Part shown: piece after piece, positions 35,767 to 49,492 of the stretch
Layout: every line of letters starts with the position of its first letter
Position numbering within the stretch: the stretch's first letter is position 1
Assembly: GCA_965644295.1 (NCBI GenBank)
Contig: CBFFRP010000167.1
Location: 104,691 to 168,690 of the forward strand
DNA length: 64,000 bases
Origin: Paraphysomonas bandaiensis
Lineage: Eukaryota; Chrysophyceae
Direction: 5' to 3'
Translations under genes and position numbers: made by a program
Notes under the pieces: generated by a model
What the model saw: only the letters and a program-made list of their open reading frames with translations
Databases searched by the model: none
What the model was told of the DNA's origin: nothing

Positions 35767-36986
35767 ATGCGTCAAAGTGGATCGTTTCTTAAAAAGGCGG
35801 GAAGCATCATCCCTGCCATTGATGTACACACCCACATGTATCTCCCGGGCTACATGAACATCCTCCGTAAGCGTGTGGACATCCCTCGAGTGGCTTCTAT
35901 AGATGGTAGCGATCGTCTTATTATTCTTCCAGGTGAAGACGCAGAAAAGACCACTAACGTAGGCCGTCCCATAGGGAGGGAGTACTGGGATGTTAATGCT
36001 AAGTTAAAGTACATGGACCAGCATGGGATACAGACATCAGTTGTCAGTCTAGCGAACCCATGGTTGGATTTTATAGAGGGAGATGAGGCGGAGAGTGTGG
36101 CACAGGAGCTTAATGATGAGCTGCAGACTATGTGTGATAACTCTAATGGACGCTTGTATGGGTTTGCTACTCTTCCTGTCCGTAACACTGCTGCATCGGT
36201 GCGGGAAGTGGAAAGGATATCCAAACTCGAGCATGTGCGTGGTGTTATTTTGGGCACCCCTGGGGCGGGGAAGGGTCTGGATGACGAGGGTATGCGAGAT
36301 GTACTTGGAGCAATTGAGGCGAACAACCTCATGATATTCATGCATCCCCATTATGGTTAGTGATTGTATTCCCCTTTATTTCTGAGATATACTGTTAACT
36401 TTGCTACAGGTGTTGGAAACGAACACTTTCACGACTCTGGTCACAGTTTGTTTTTAGCACTAGGTAAAACTATGACTGAGTGCGTATTCAGTTGTGTGAT
36501 GAATATTTCCCAGGATTTCCTTTTGAAACTACAGTTGCCGTATCTCGACTCATTGTGAGCGGTACATTGGATAGGTTTCCGAATTTGCGCCTCCTTGTGG
36601 CTCATGCTGGTGCCGCAATGCCGGCGCTTGTAGGGCGTTTGGACAGTTGTGTAGCACATGACATTGCTGTGTCGTCTCGTTTGAAACATGCTCCGACTGA
36701 GTATCTGCAACGCATGTACTTCGATGCGATCGCCTACAGCGAACCCGCTATGGACTGCCTTATAAAATTTGTGGGTGTGGAACGGATTATGTTTGGAACT
36801 GATAATCCCTTTTTCCCTCCTCCAACATCTCCAGGAGCTACTACTTCATCCATCGGTTCTGATGGTGTCTCTTCTGTACTGTGGCCGTCAACGATGAAGG
36901 TATTCAGCACTATGGAGCACCTGACGCTTGATTCCCAAGAAAAAATTATGTATGGAAATGCGAAATCTCTTTTGAATATAAAGTGA
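35767..36986 (+). CDS. ACMSD-like metal-dependent amidohydrolase/decarboxylase
   Basis: Three exons, 35767-36355, 36410-36463 and 36514-36986, join in frame to 371 residues with 50-54-nt introns. The amidohydrolase-2 fold is clear: metal motif AIDVHTHMYLP (His21, His23), SLANPWLDF, NGRLYGFATLPV, the HPHYG metal ligand (near residue 193), LVAHAGAAMPALVGR, MYFDAIAYS and the late metal Asp in MFGTDNPFFPP. The order matches 2-amino-3-carboxymuconate-6-semialdehyde decarboxylase, the kynurenine-pathway branch enzyme. Relatives acting on other carboxylated substrates have the same motifs, so the exact substrate is open. It is cytosolic, without targeting signal. The short 5' flank abuts the microsatellite. 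Confidence 0.88.
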
Positions 36987-39095
36987 ACTCAGGCAAATCT
37001 GGATTATTCATGTTTGGTTGCATATTATCGAATTTTCTATCGGAATTTTATAACCATAGAATAATTCATTTAACAACGTCGCCAACATTACTTCTCTTCC
37101 ATCTTCGTCAACTACTCAATTACACATCTCTGACAATGACAAGTATACGGTTACTACATGCACATGTACTTCGCACTATTATTATAATAACCCATACTTC
37201 TACAGCGTGGCTTGAAACCCTGATATATTTTTGGTATCCCTACAGTCATATTTCCTAGATACTAGTATATGAATGTCGTTTATTTATGCGAAGGAGTAAA
37301 TGTATAATGTATACAGCATAGTATTGTTGGGTTGTGAATAACTGTGGATATTGATGCTAGACTATATTGCATAGACTACTGTTACGAATTAGTAGAATAT
37401 CAAAGTTAAGCACTAGTTTGTTAAATTGTAATGCTAAAATGACTAGCATTCTTCTAGCCACTAATTGATGCAAGGTCTCAACGCCTATTGCTAAATTATC
37501 AGACATTCACTACTAATGCTAAATTAATTCTGACTCTTAAACGCCTATGTTGCTAATAATAAGACATTCACTATACAGTAAATATGCGATGAAACTGCGT
37601 GGTCTTAACAAAGTCGGATTTAAACTTTTTTGTGGTGTTCTGGGGAATAAGTACCGGTGAGTTTTTTTCTGGGAAACTAACGTAAGTCGCATTCGTAGAC
37701 AGCAGTTTTACTTATAACCACATGCTTGTTGTTATGGAGTAGACAGAAGTTTAGGAATGGGCCCACCTCAAAGGTGTTTGGGTTTTGGGCTGCTTGTTGC
37801 AACCAGTCATCCGTAATGAGTTCACTATAATGGCTCGGAATCCTGAAGTCAGCGTATGTCAGGTATATCATTCTGCATTCTAACTGTGTTGGCTTGGATT
37901 GATTGATAGCGAAGATGGTTGTACCTTGATGCTTGCGGCTACGCGCAAGTAGTCCTCGTAGTGCTAAACAGTAGAATATTTGCGCTAGTATTCAATAGAT
38001 TATTTTAATTTAGTTTTTCCTTGTTGCTCTACGTTTACTGCTAAAATAAGATATTTAATATATATATAAACCTGCGTGCAAGTTACACGGAGATTTATTT
38101 ACACGTAGTATATTATTAAAATTTAATCTAATAACGTAACCAATAATCCAATCATTACGCATGAGCACAAGATCGTATCCGTATAGATCCACCTGCTTAT
38201 ATTTATGGCCTTTCAGGTGTACATGGAATATATAGACATAATAATATCAACCACTTGCTGTAGCCCGCGCATAGAGGTACGAGGCGCTGACCCACCGCGA
38301 CATTTCTTTCTAGTAAATTGCCTTCAGTCTAAAAACATATCAACTTATTTCCGAAGAAATATATTTCAACATTGGATATCTTTAGTCCTGCAGTGAAATT
38401 TTGGATTGACTTCTTATGTAGCTGTATGACGTGAAAGAGTATTATCATTGGTGGAACACTTAGATTTCACTAAAATAGAACTGTAGAATACGTTAATTAC
38501 AACGTGAAAAACTGTAACACGTAGTTAAAATACTATGTAACTATAGCTGTGAAACTGAAGTATCACGACGACTCAAGATACGGAAGTTGGTCAGTGGTTG
38601 ACATTAAAGAAATATAAAACTATGTTGTATGTTGATATGTTTTACATGACAACGCACAAGTACCTAAGCAGAAATAGTAATCTATATAGTCTAAAGACAT
38701 AGTTTTCTTTAACAATCTAAACCAACAAAATGTTTAAAAGCCAATGCATAGCCATTCGTTTTAGTGAACTCGTTTAGTTGAGGTTGTGACTGCCATATTT
38801 TTAATCAAACTAGACAGCACAACGAAACTTTTAGTTCTGCATATGGCCACTATCTTGATTTAGTTTCATTATAGATTATAGCCATTAGCTCACCGAAACA
38901 ACCTGATTTCTATAACAAAGTCTTGTAAATTATAAAATGTATGGTGTAGTATACATGATACATAATAAATTCAATATAGTAGACAAAAAGAATAATTAGG
39001 TCGATGCAAGAATAAGAGCGATATGAGCTGAAAACAAAAGACTCCACACAACGCACATACATTCTTATTACTGTTCAATATTATGGGATACGATT
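36987..39095. other. Intergenic, with repeat family 1
   Basis: About 2.1 kb without a supported gene. 37385-37960 is family-1 repeat copy B; the rest is AT-rich spacer. Confidence 0.5.
37385..37960. repeat. Dispersed repeat family 1, copy B
   Basis: Diverged match to 20130-20640. The minus strand keeps a 64-codon frame with YADFRIPSHYSELITDDWLQ and QAAQNPNTFEVGPF. In copy B the CTGACTCTTAAA...AATAATAAGACATTCAC block precedes the main part, while in copy A it follows, as in cut-outs from a tandem array. Confidence 0.7.
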
Positions 39096-42000
39096 CTATC
39101 TTAAGCGTTTAATATTGAAGCTTTCCATACTTGCTGCAGGGTGAGATACGTAAAAATTTAGTTTGAATTGACATGCAGTTGGTTTAAAAGTGGATGGCAC
39201 AATCGCATATTGACCTGCTACAAGTTCAATACTTTGTAATGAGGCTCCTGTCGGTCGAACAACATACTTTCCATCATTACTAGATGCCAAAGCAGTCTTC
39301 GAGCTGCAAGTACTATTCAAAACAAATTGTTTGGGAGTGTCGGAATCTACTTCGGTATCATCAGGTGTCGTTTCCGTATCAGATTTCCTTTGGAGTTCCG
39401 ATGAAGGTACATCGCTACGCTGCAAACATTGTGCTGCATCGAATAGAGCGAGGTGCAATCCGACATTGGAAGCTTCTGACCTTGTGGATATTACTGTAAG
39501 TCGACACGAAAGAGTCGCTGAAACAGGTAACTGCAAATACGTAGAATTAGTGTATATAATATACATTATATGAACAATGTACCGTGACGAGATATATAGG
39601 ATTATTTTTGTATTGTCCGTAGTTAGAGCATCCAGCAGCCGTTCCATCATCCTGGGAGTACCAGTAATCGCAGGAAAACTATATTCTGTATTAATACCTG
39701 ACGCCATTCTCCACTATGAGATATATTCTGCATCTTATACCCCTCTGGAGCAATCTAACAATCAAGCACGATATGACATGACGATGCATTATAACAAGGC
39801 ATTCACCTCACTAACGCTGAAATACTTCTTGTTAAAGGAGGGCACTTGACTTGCACCAGCTTTAGTAGCGAACGTCAAAACAAATGGTCCCCGAGAAGTA
39901 TTAGAGAAAGTGGATATAACCACAATGTATTCTCCTGTTAGACAAAACATTAGAGACGAGATGACATTATATGTCATGGTTCTATACTCGACCTGGTGCC
40001 AATATATCCATAGCACAGTAGCAGAATCCAGACCTGAAATGGAGTCAAATAAAGAAGTAACAGGGGTGTACATTACTTGTAGTTCCCCGACGTCATCACT
40101 TCCGAAGCATCACTGACGATGCAATCGATGCGCCCACATGATTGCGATTCCTCAGTTTCATTGCTTTTTCTAGGGCTGTTTATTCTCGGATCAATAACAG
40201 ATATGCTGGCACTGATCTGATTAAATATACTCAGCACATTTTTACTAGAAGTAGACAATAATAACCTCTTTGGGAAACATAGCATGAATATGCATGTCCA
40301 AGCCCTTCTTGCCATTGATACGCAATCTACGAGTTCAAGGGGACGACATGAAATATTTATCGTAACATGGCCCCTACTACTATACCGATATTGGGGATTT
40401 AAGTAAAAGAACTCGCTGCTTGTATTTCCTCCAGCGTTACTTTCAGTCCACTCGCCATGAATAGTGAGCTGTATTTATCACCTCAAATGCTAATAATACT
40501 ACTGTACTGGTACCTGATTTTGAGGTAGCGGGGGGCATGGAGTACACGTAAACGGAAGTCTTGTAGAGTACACCGAGAGTGTGAAGTTAATATCTTTCTT
40601 TTTGTCATTCTGTGATAGCACCAGTGTATACTCAATAGGCTGAAAAAATATTACACAGGTCGTCTCGATCACAATACAAGCACCTTTCCATGGGGATATT
40701 CCAGGGTTTTCTCGGTACTATCTTCAGTTGTGATATCTATGCGAGTGAGAATATGGGGGTCGCTTGAGTAAACTCCCTTCACATAAGGAGTCGTGGGAGC
40801 GTAAATGCGCTTGCCTCCCCTGCGACGATACATTAAGTTTTAAGCACCAGATTATATAAAATCACCTGTACACATGCAGTGTTAAAAAAATTTCTTTATC
40901 TGGGTCAGATGAACATTCCTCTACTGTCGATGTGATATGCCGGCTGAGAAGAACCCAGACTGTGGACGAATCTGCAGAGGGTATACCACTCTATTCACAG
41001 AAGCGTAAAACTATGAGGTATACAAAAACTAGATGAAATGTATTACCTGTGGGGCGGTATGACTGCCGTTTAAACACAGGTGATATTGAGGAGAAGCCCC
41101 AACGTAATACGTATCCTTACGTGGTCCCTGGGACAAAGGCCAGTGTCCATGCAAAGTAGAGCGGAATAGAAACAGTGCCGGGTTCCCTGCAAATAAGTAA
41201 GATAAAGTAGAAAGGCTTGCATTTACGATTGCGTACAATTTAAAAAAAAACTATCAAACACCTTTCTACAGTCAGAAAACTCAATCCAAAATATCCCATG
41301 GTCGTTCAACTTCTGAAAGTTTTCTACTGACACTCCTAGGGCCTTACTGAGATCTGGAGACCAGTGATCCGCCGAAGAATATCTACCTCGCCAGGCCTGT
41401 CTTGCCCATGGGTTCTTCACCTGCATCATTCTCAAGTTTCCAGATACCTTTACATCCAGCACAGCGTATGCGTGCCCTGGCACTAAGCCTGTAGCTTCTT
41501 CCTCTTCCGGAGAGAGATTTCCGGTTGATATTGTTATCAAACAGTCACCAAACTGATGCGCACTCAGTATTCGTTGCCAGGCCCTGTCTTCGGACTGTCT
41601 AAAATCCGATGACGGATACTCCGAATTGCGTGCACTTTTGGAATCCTCCTCGAAAAACACATGCTCAGGTATCCACCCCGTTAGTGCATGCAAGTCAATA
41701 CCGGAGTTTGAACCAGGAAAATCATATCCACCGTTAACTTTCATGTAAGCTTTCTCTATAAGGCTCACCCAGAATTCCTCAGGATCCCTGGAGGCAGAGC
41801 AGAGAAGTCGCCTGTTGCGTTTGCAGACCGGCAGTCTATCGTCAATTACAACTTTGCGGAACACTCCATTTAGAAAAAGCTTTACAATATACTTTCCCGT
41901 AGAACTAATGATGGGAACCCCATGTTCATTCTGTGGGTATATAATCGAAGTGATTAATTTTCGGTTGTGACGAGCTTCATATGCGGAGGCGATACAGAGG

Positions 42001-42833
42001 GAGCAAACGAATGAGCAATCTGCAACTAAGTCCTGTGTAATCCAAAGAGGGCTCACACGACGAATCATCACAGGTGATCCATTGGGCCCAACGATGTCAG
42101 CCAGACGGCGATACTCAGCGACGTGGCGAATCTGTGACTCAGAGAGTGATGGTAACCCATCTGGGTCTTCATAAAGCCTTGAACCTGAAAATACCTCCCT
42201 CTTTTCATCATCCATCCACGGCAGAAACCATTTGCCATTGATAGTACTCGATGCGCGCAATATGTACTTCTCTTCGTCACTGAAACTCTCCGAGGTTGCT
42301 GGAGTAACATGTGCCGCAATGTTTGGCGGCGCAGATGGACTAGCTAGAGCAGATTTAGTCTCCAAATTATCAGCGGAAGAATCACAACTAGTACTTATCT
42401 CAACTGCAGTCATCGCCTTTATCACAGTCGCCCTGTCTAGTATCGATGCCACCCTCTTTCTTAGTGTTTCATTATCTCTTTTTCTCAACGCTTCCATGTG
42501 ATAATCGACTGCTTGTGTATATAATTTGACAGTATTGGTCGAGCGGTCACCTCGTTCGTCTAAACTCAGAGCCTTCTCTAACGCCATATCTCCTTGACGA
42601 ACCAGCTCAACACACGACTCAAGTACACTCACATCTGACTTATACAGTTGTATTTTACTGTGTATAAGGTTTCTTTTATCATAATCGCATTCCATCTGAA
42701 TAATAGAACTAAACTCCTTAAGAGCCCTCTGATAGTGATCAACAGACTCTCTCCAGTGAAAAGATCGATCAAGATCAGTGGCTGTCTTGAGACTTGAGAA
42801 GGCGGCATCATATCGAGCCGATAGAGAGGCCAT
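39096..42833 (-). CDS. Calpain-7/PalB-like cysteine protease
   Basis: Exon 1 (42833-41237) joins 41186-41047 (making Trp in LNWNPALF), 40990-40866 and further exons down to 39096. Residues 1-140 hold two MIT-like helical repeats (ARYDAAFSSLKTATDLDRSF; LYTQAVDYHMEALRKRD). The protease domain has catalytic Cys273 in LVADCSFVCSLC, His454 in GHAYAVLD and Asn474 in VKNPWARQAWRG. C2-like calpain domains follow (HGEWTESNAGGN with YLNPQYR; GEYIVVISTFSNTSRGPFVL; AGQYAIVPSTFKP). This MIT-CysPc-tandem-C2L order is that of calpain-7 and fungal PalB/Rim13, which act with ESCRT-III. No EF hands, as expected. 3' exon junctions between 40.3 and 39.1 kb were not all resolved. Confidence 0.9.
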
Positions 42834-44439
<1,606 letters not shown>

Positions 44440-46039
44440 TTACATTTAATTAGTCAAGAAACTGCAGTTTTGATTATTGTGCACGCGGTTTCTAAAACGC
44501 GAGTTTTGAATGTGCTTTCGCAGGTAATGCCGAATTGGCATTACAAGGTTTTGGGAATAATTTTTGCTTTTCTGTTGTAATATTGTCGTTGGTAGTTGTT
44601 GTAATATTTGTCGAGATTGTTGTTTAACATAAAACAGTTTGGTCAAATAATTTACTTGAAATCCGATCTTGCAGTGTAGGGTTAGGGTTCTATTTTACTG
44701 TGTCTTGATATATTTCCACTACTAAGATAAACCGTCTAACCAGATAGTCAACAGCCCTTACTGTGTATGTACCAGGGCTAGGGAACAATATATTGCTATA
44801 TATGTACTATGTACACTATCTTAACTTCTATGTGAGTCACATAATGTGACAAACTTATACACGAAATGATGTTACTTTATTGTTTATAGGTATTGTCATC
44901 TGCCAATACACTTTTCGATATTATGGCTAGAGAGTCTCTAGTAGAGACCAACTTGAGATGAGACCTAAAGCATAGTAGTGCTATATTGTGATGCAAGCGA
45001 TGCTGAGATGTTGAGTCCTGCTAAAAATGAGAACAATAATTGAGTGTTGTAAGCTGTGGCAATAACGTATTTAAACATTTAAACTAAAGCAGTATACATT
45101 TGTAGTAATCGTACTATGAGAATAAATGACGATAAGTATATGATAGTGAAACGGAATATAGTGACTAAGTAAGATCGTACAAGAAATGAGTGGTAGTAGC
45201 GACAACATGAAATTGGTGATTGGTAGGAGATATTGATTATAATTTATAATTCTCAGTATTGAGTAGAAGTTTACCTCAGTTGTTATGTTAATACTTCTCA
45301 TAAAATGTCAAACTTTGATAAGCAAGAGAAGCACTAAAAGCTAGAAATCAAAGTAGAAGACAGCGAACAACACATAAAATGAACCCAGTAAACTCGTATT
45401 ACAGCTGTAATATATATACAGGCAAGTATGTGGAATGCATTCGGTGAATAACAGCGATGTGGCAAGAAAGTATATAGTATATAGTATATAACGACATCTT
45501 CAGTCTCTAAAAGTAGCTTACTGGAAGACTAGAACCAGATGAAAGGTTCATAAATCAATCAACTGCAATGTCTGCTCACATCAATTTAACATTTACATAT
45601 ACATAATGCATATATATGGCAAGCAACAAACGTTTGACGTAATTCCCTATGTCGAGTAACAGGAGCAGAACGTAACCTGTAATCAACACGTCGTCGCTCA
45701 CTAAGTCTTCAATATTTGATTAGTTATGGATAGAGGTCTAAGTAGTCTGTCTAGCATTCAACTAGCCACTACATTGGTGCAGATTTTTAACGCCTACTGC
45801 TAAATAATAAGACTTTCAATAAATATATTAGAAATTGCCGTTAAATGACCACGGGTGTAGGTGTACACTATAAATCTTACTACATCACGAGCTATACGCC
45901 AAATATAAATATATTTCGGTAACTCCACAACACCAACCTATGGCATATAGCTACTACATATATAATTACTCTTGGCAGTATTGTGTCAAGTGTAAACCTT
46001 CAGCTTGATTATTCCTTATGGAAACATTGCTGCCCACTT
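44440..46039. other. Intergenic between convergent 3' ends
   Basis: 1.6 kb of AT-rich spacer. 45740-45840 shares ACTAGCCACTA, ACGCCTACTGCTAAATAATA and AAGAC-TTCA with family-1 repeat flanks. No gene is supported. Confidence 0.5.
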
Positions 46040-47680
46040 TTAATCAGAAAACAATTTGCGAATCATCACATCCATCCAAGGTATGAAGAAATCACACTCA
46101 TCCTTCCTAACACCGTGCAACTCATCAATCTGCATAGGTCCATGCAAGGCTAGCAAATTGTCATCGTCCAAGTCGTAAGCCCTCCACAGAGGCAATGTAT
46201 GTGAAGAGTTAGGGACGTTATGGCCGTTAGGAGAACCGTTTTGTTCAATAAACGCTCCCCAATATCCCGCCATTATATCTGCCATATCGCTATCAGTATC
46301 TGACGCCATGTAGCTGTTGTCGTGGAAAACAAACGGAATTTCATTGGTGTGCTGAACAAAAGGAACGCTGCTGCCATCTGCCAAGTAGTCAAACCAATAC
46401 AAATAGCTTCCATATTTACGCTGTTCTTCTTTCTGCTTCAATGCTATCTGCTGAGAACCATACTTCGCTCCACAGTAAAAGTCTGCATCAGCAAGAGCGC
46501 GTTGACCCGCCCACCAATACAGACTCGGTACTTGTCCATCCACTGAAACATAAGGGTACGATGACTCATTCTTTCCCCGTACATAAAGATCCAACAGTGA
46601 ATTTATTTCAGTAAGGGTGAAATATGTGCTCCAGTACGCCACCAACCCTGCCTCCTGCACATTATATGAAAGTGGAAGGAACATGCTTCCTTCATCTGTA
46701 TTGGTGCCATGCAACACCGTCACGTCTGCAAGATTTCCTGCAGAAGCAGCTATCCAAGGGTGGGTCAAGAGCTCAATACCATCAACTGTAGGGTTATAGG
46801 GTGTACCATAATACACACTAGAAGAAGTGATATCCAATGAAGCGTTGTATATAGTCTGCGTAGGGAGGGCCAATAGGCATTCTAGGGTATCACATTGTAC
46901 CTCTTGTAATAGCGATGCAAAAGCATCTTCTGCAACCCACATTGGCTGTGTAATCCACATGATAAAACTCCCTGATTCCATGATTGCGGAGGAAAAATAA
47001 GGGGTAGATCGAGGCATTGCGAGGTGGTTGGATACACTCCCAGCCCCTGCAGACTCTCCAAAAATCATCACCTGTTGCGGATCTCCCCCAAATGCACGGA
47101 TATTCTCATGAATCCAAATAAGAGCCTGTCGCTGGTCTTGCAAACCATAGTTACCAGTGCTACCATCTCCTTTGTCATGCTTTCTTAGCACAGCAGATCC
47201 ACTGAATCCAAATACATTGAGGCGGTAATTCATAGAAACCACAATGGCGCTACCGAGCCAAAAATTGACAAAGTCACTGCCTTCGATATCATTTCCCATT
47301 CCTGACATATAGCTTCCTCCATGAATGTACACTGCCACTGGTAACTTTCCCCCCGTGTTGTGCAGTCTAGTGGAGTCCACCCATACATTAAGAAACAAAC
47401 AGTCCTCACTGCCCATTTCAACGCCATCAAAATAAGTCTGTTTACAGGGGCTACCATATTCAGTAGCATCCAGTACGGTATGTGGGTCTGGATTAGTCCA
47501 TGGTTGAGGAGGAGCCCAGCGTAGATCGTCGACAGGAGCAGCAGCATAGGGCACTCCTTTAAATGCCGTTACACCGGCACTTGTGTGGACTCCCTGTAGC
47601 TGTGTGCCATCAGGTAACACAACTATATCTGACCCAACTGCTGAGTGGGTTACTAGTAGATATATAAGGGCTGTAAGCAT
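46040..47680 (-). CDS. Secreted type-B carboxylesterase
   Basis: A single exon of 546 residues. Signal peptide MLTALIYLLVTHSAVGS, then an alpha/beta-hydrolase of the cholinesterase family. The oxyanion region reads VAVYIHGGSYMSG, the nucleophile is Ser210 in FGESAGAGSVSNHL, the acid is Glu in GTNTDEGSMFL, and the catalytic His is in FVQHTNEIPFVF. EDCLFLNVWV with its Cys and MNYRLNVFGF are also family signatures. It would cleave carboxylic esters outside the cell or in the secretory route; substrate unknown. Near-complete length for the family. Divergent from the P-loop kinase gene. Confidence 0.95.
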   Translation of the reverse strand: MLTALIYLLVTHSAVGSDIVVLPDGTQLQGVHTSAGVTAFKGVPYAAAPVDDLRWAPPQPWTNPDPHTVLDATEYGSPCKQTYFDGVEMGSEDCLFLNVWVDSTRLHNTGGKLPVAVYIHGGSYMSGMGNDIEGSDFVNFWLGSAIVVSMNYRLNVFGFSGSAVLRKHDKGDGSTGNYGLQDQRQALIWIHENIRAFGGDPQQVMIFGESAGAGSVSNHLAMPRSTPYFSSAIMESGSFIMWITQPMWVAEDAFASLLQEVQCDTLECLLALPTQTIYNASLDITSSSVYYGTPYNPTVDGIELLTHPWIAASAGNLADVTVLHGTNTDEGSMFLPLSYNVQEAGLVAYWSTYFTLTEINSLLDLYVRGKNESSYPYVSVDGQVPSLYWWAGQRALADADFYCGAKYGSQQIALKQKEEQRKYGSYLYWFDYLADGSSVPFVQHTNEIPFVFHDNSYMASDTDSDMADIMAGYWGAFIEQNGSPNGHNVPNSSHTLPLWRAYDLDDDNLLALHGPMQIDELHGVRKDECDFFIPWMDVMIRKLFSD

Positions 47681-48137
47681 ATTGTCGGGGTGGGAATGCT
47701 GTTAATGTTCTCGCTATATGCATACATACACATCTACAGGCAGGTCTCGACTCCTCCGTGGAGGTGTACACACACCATATAGATATACGATATACTGCAT
47801 TGCGTACACCGCCGTATATATATGTATACCGTATACCAGTGCAGTTCATACTCCACTATGTATGTATGTATTCATGTATTCCTGTATTCCTGTTGCTGGT
47901 GTGTATGCATAGAGGTGATGTACAGCAGTAGATGGATGCAGGAGATGGATATGCAGGGGGCATAAGTTAAGTTAGATTCTACCAACTACTTCTTCATATT
48001 AATCCATTCATCATACTGTGCTATCGATGTACTGCGAATGCGTGAACTGAGTAAACATACGTCATTTATGAGGCACACTGTGCGCTTTTAATACGTTAGT
48101 ATTGATTGCACCTGTAACCTGTCAGGTTAGAGTAACG
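47681..48137. promoter_or_regulatory. Shared upstream region, esterase/P-loop kinase
   Basis: 457-bp divergent region with TATATATATG, GTATACCGTATACC and one exact 10-mer motif (47921). No gene. Confidence 0.5.
47921..47930 (-). promoter_or_regulatory. TACTGCTGTA motif (as TACAGCAGTA)
   Basis: Exact copy 241 bp from the esterase ATG and 208 bp from the ATG of the P-loop protein. Confidence 0.4.
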
Positions 48138-48770
48138 ATGAAAAGATTCAATAGTTCTAGTTTTTTGCAACGTGGAATTAAGGTGGCTAATCAGCCTCGC
48201 TTAGTCTTGATTGCGGGTTGTACTGGTACAGGGAAGAGTACATTGGGTATGAATATTGCCTTGTCAGAGGGAATATTAAAGTGTGTATCAACGGACACCA
48301 TTCGTCAGGTTGTTCGTTCGTTTGACAGCAGTGATGCAGTTCATAGATCAAGCTATTCAGGCACTGGTGATGCTGTTGCTCAGTGGCTGGAAGCTTCTCG
48401 CGCGCTCAACCCTGCCATTACATCTATTGTTAACGATGCCAGCAATCGGCGAAACTCATTAGTTCTGGAGGGTGTACACATCGTTCCATCTAATGACATA
48501 CTGACACCGTGGAGGGAACAATGGGGACAAGCTCTTGGCATTCTTCTAATAATTTCGAATCCTGATGCTCATAGAGATGTACTCTATAAACGTGGGAAAA
48601 TGTCTGGGAAAGGCGCCAGTACCCAATTAGAAGCATTTAATCGAATAAGAACTATACAGGAGAATATGATTGAACGTGCAATTACGAGTGAGTGGTTAAT
48701 AGTAGAGCAACAGCTTCAGCCCGATCCTGTTAGCATTGTACATCAGTATTTTCAGCGGCAAGCGTCATAG
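48138..48770 (+). CDS. 2-phosphoglycerate-kinase-like P-loop protein
   Basis: Single exon, 210 residues, from the first ATG of the frame (48138). Walker A is LIAGCTGTGKSTLG (Lys33). Then come the family features CVSTDTIRQVVRSF and SLVLEGVHIVPSND (the aspartate/acid region), and LLIISNPDAHRD before a Lys/Arg lid (YKRGKMSGK). This is the pattern of archaeal 2-phosphoglycerate kinases and their eukaryotic relatives, some of which are fused to other domains; here it stands alone. The reaction (making 2,3-bisphosphoglycerate) is inferred from the family. The N-terminal MKRFNSSSFLQRGIKV could be a weak mitochondrial presequence. Confidence 0.82.
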   Translation: MKRFNSSSFLQRGIKVANQPRLVLIAGCTGTGKSTLGMNIALSEGILKCVSTDTIRQVVRSFDSSDAVHRSSYSGTGDAVAQWLEASRALNPAITSIVNDASNRRNSLVLEGVHIVPSNDILTPWREQWGQALGILLIISNPDAHRDVLYKRGKMSGKGASTQLEAFNRIRTIQENMIERAITSEWLIVEQQLQPDPVSIVHQYFQRQAS

Positions 48771-48881
48771 GCAGGCGAATATACCGAGGGTACTGAGCCT
48801 GTCCTGATGTCCAGATATATTTATTTGTCGCTTAGTACGTTAGACGAATTATTTATGTTAACATATCATCTGTACGGCTAA

Positions 48882-49277
48882 TAAGGAGGCTGTATCGTCC
48901 CGTGCTAAAAATTTGAAATAAAGGCGAAAGCAAATAAAAAATGAAAGTATTGCTTCAAATGAATGGATGAATTCAAATCGTTATATTGAACTTAATTTAG
49001 GTCAAAAAGACTATTTTTGAGATAGAATGGGGATATAGTTATATATTGGTATGCTACTTACTACTTAATGTATCTGAATCTGAGATAGCTTTTTTCGCAC
49101 ATCTATGAGCTGTTATGTTGTTTCTGTCCAATCCAATTCATCGAACACATTCAAAAACACTATGAATTAAGTCGCATATGCAGCGAAAAAGTAAGTACAG
49201 TTCGAGTGCTTTTACTGGGTAATGATATCCTCATACTGTCGTTAATATGCAATATGCTTACATCGATTCCTCCTTAT
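48882..49277. mobile_element. Possible non-autonomous element with ATAAGGAGG ends
   Basis: Begins ATAAGGAGGCTGTATCG and ends with the inverted ATAAGGAGGAATCGATG, about 395 bp apart. Internal parts match the foldback at 11049-11140 (TATCGTCCCGxGCT) and 11930-11985 (AGGTCxAAAAA...TTTTTGAGA then ATGGGGATA). No coding content is seen, and no clear target duplication. Confidence 0.45.
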
Positions 49278-49492
49278 AAGTTATATTGGATAACACTGTA
49301 ATCAATACTACAGAGATACGTCATATTGCAACGAATAATACTGAAAAATCATAAACACAGTATTAATACCTACAGAAGTAAGTAGCAATATAAAACGTGT
49401 AAGTTCGTCTCTGCATGACACAATAATATCAATATTTAAATCAGAAAAAACGTCTGTATAACGTTCTTTCAGGCGTAAGCCAGATACGGACA

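Noticed and set aside
35850-36341. 163-codon minus-strand frame opposite the ACMSD-like gene
   Set aside because: Shadow frame; the plus-strand metal motifs decide the coding strand.
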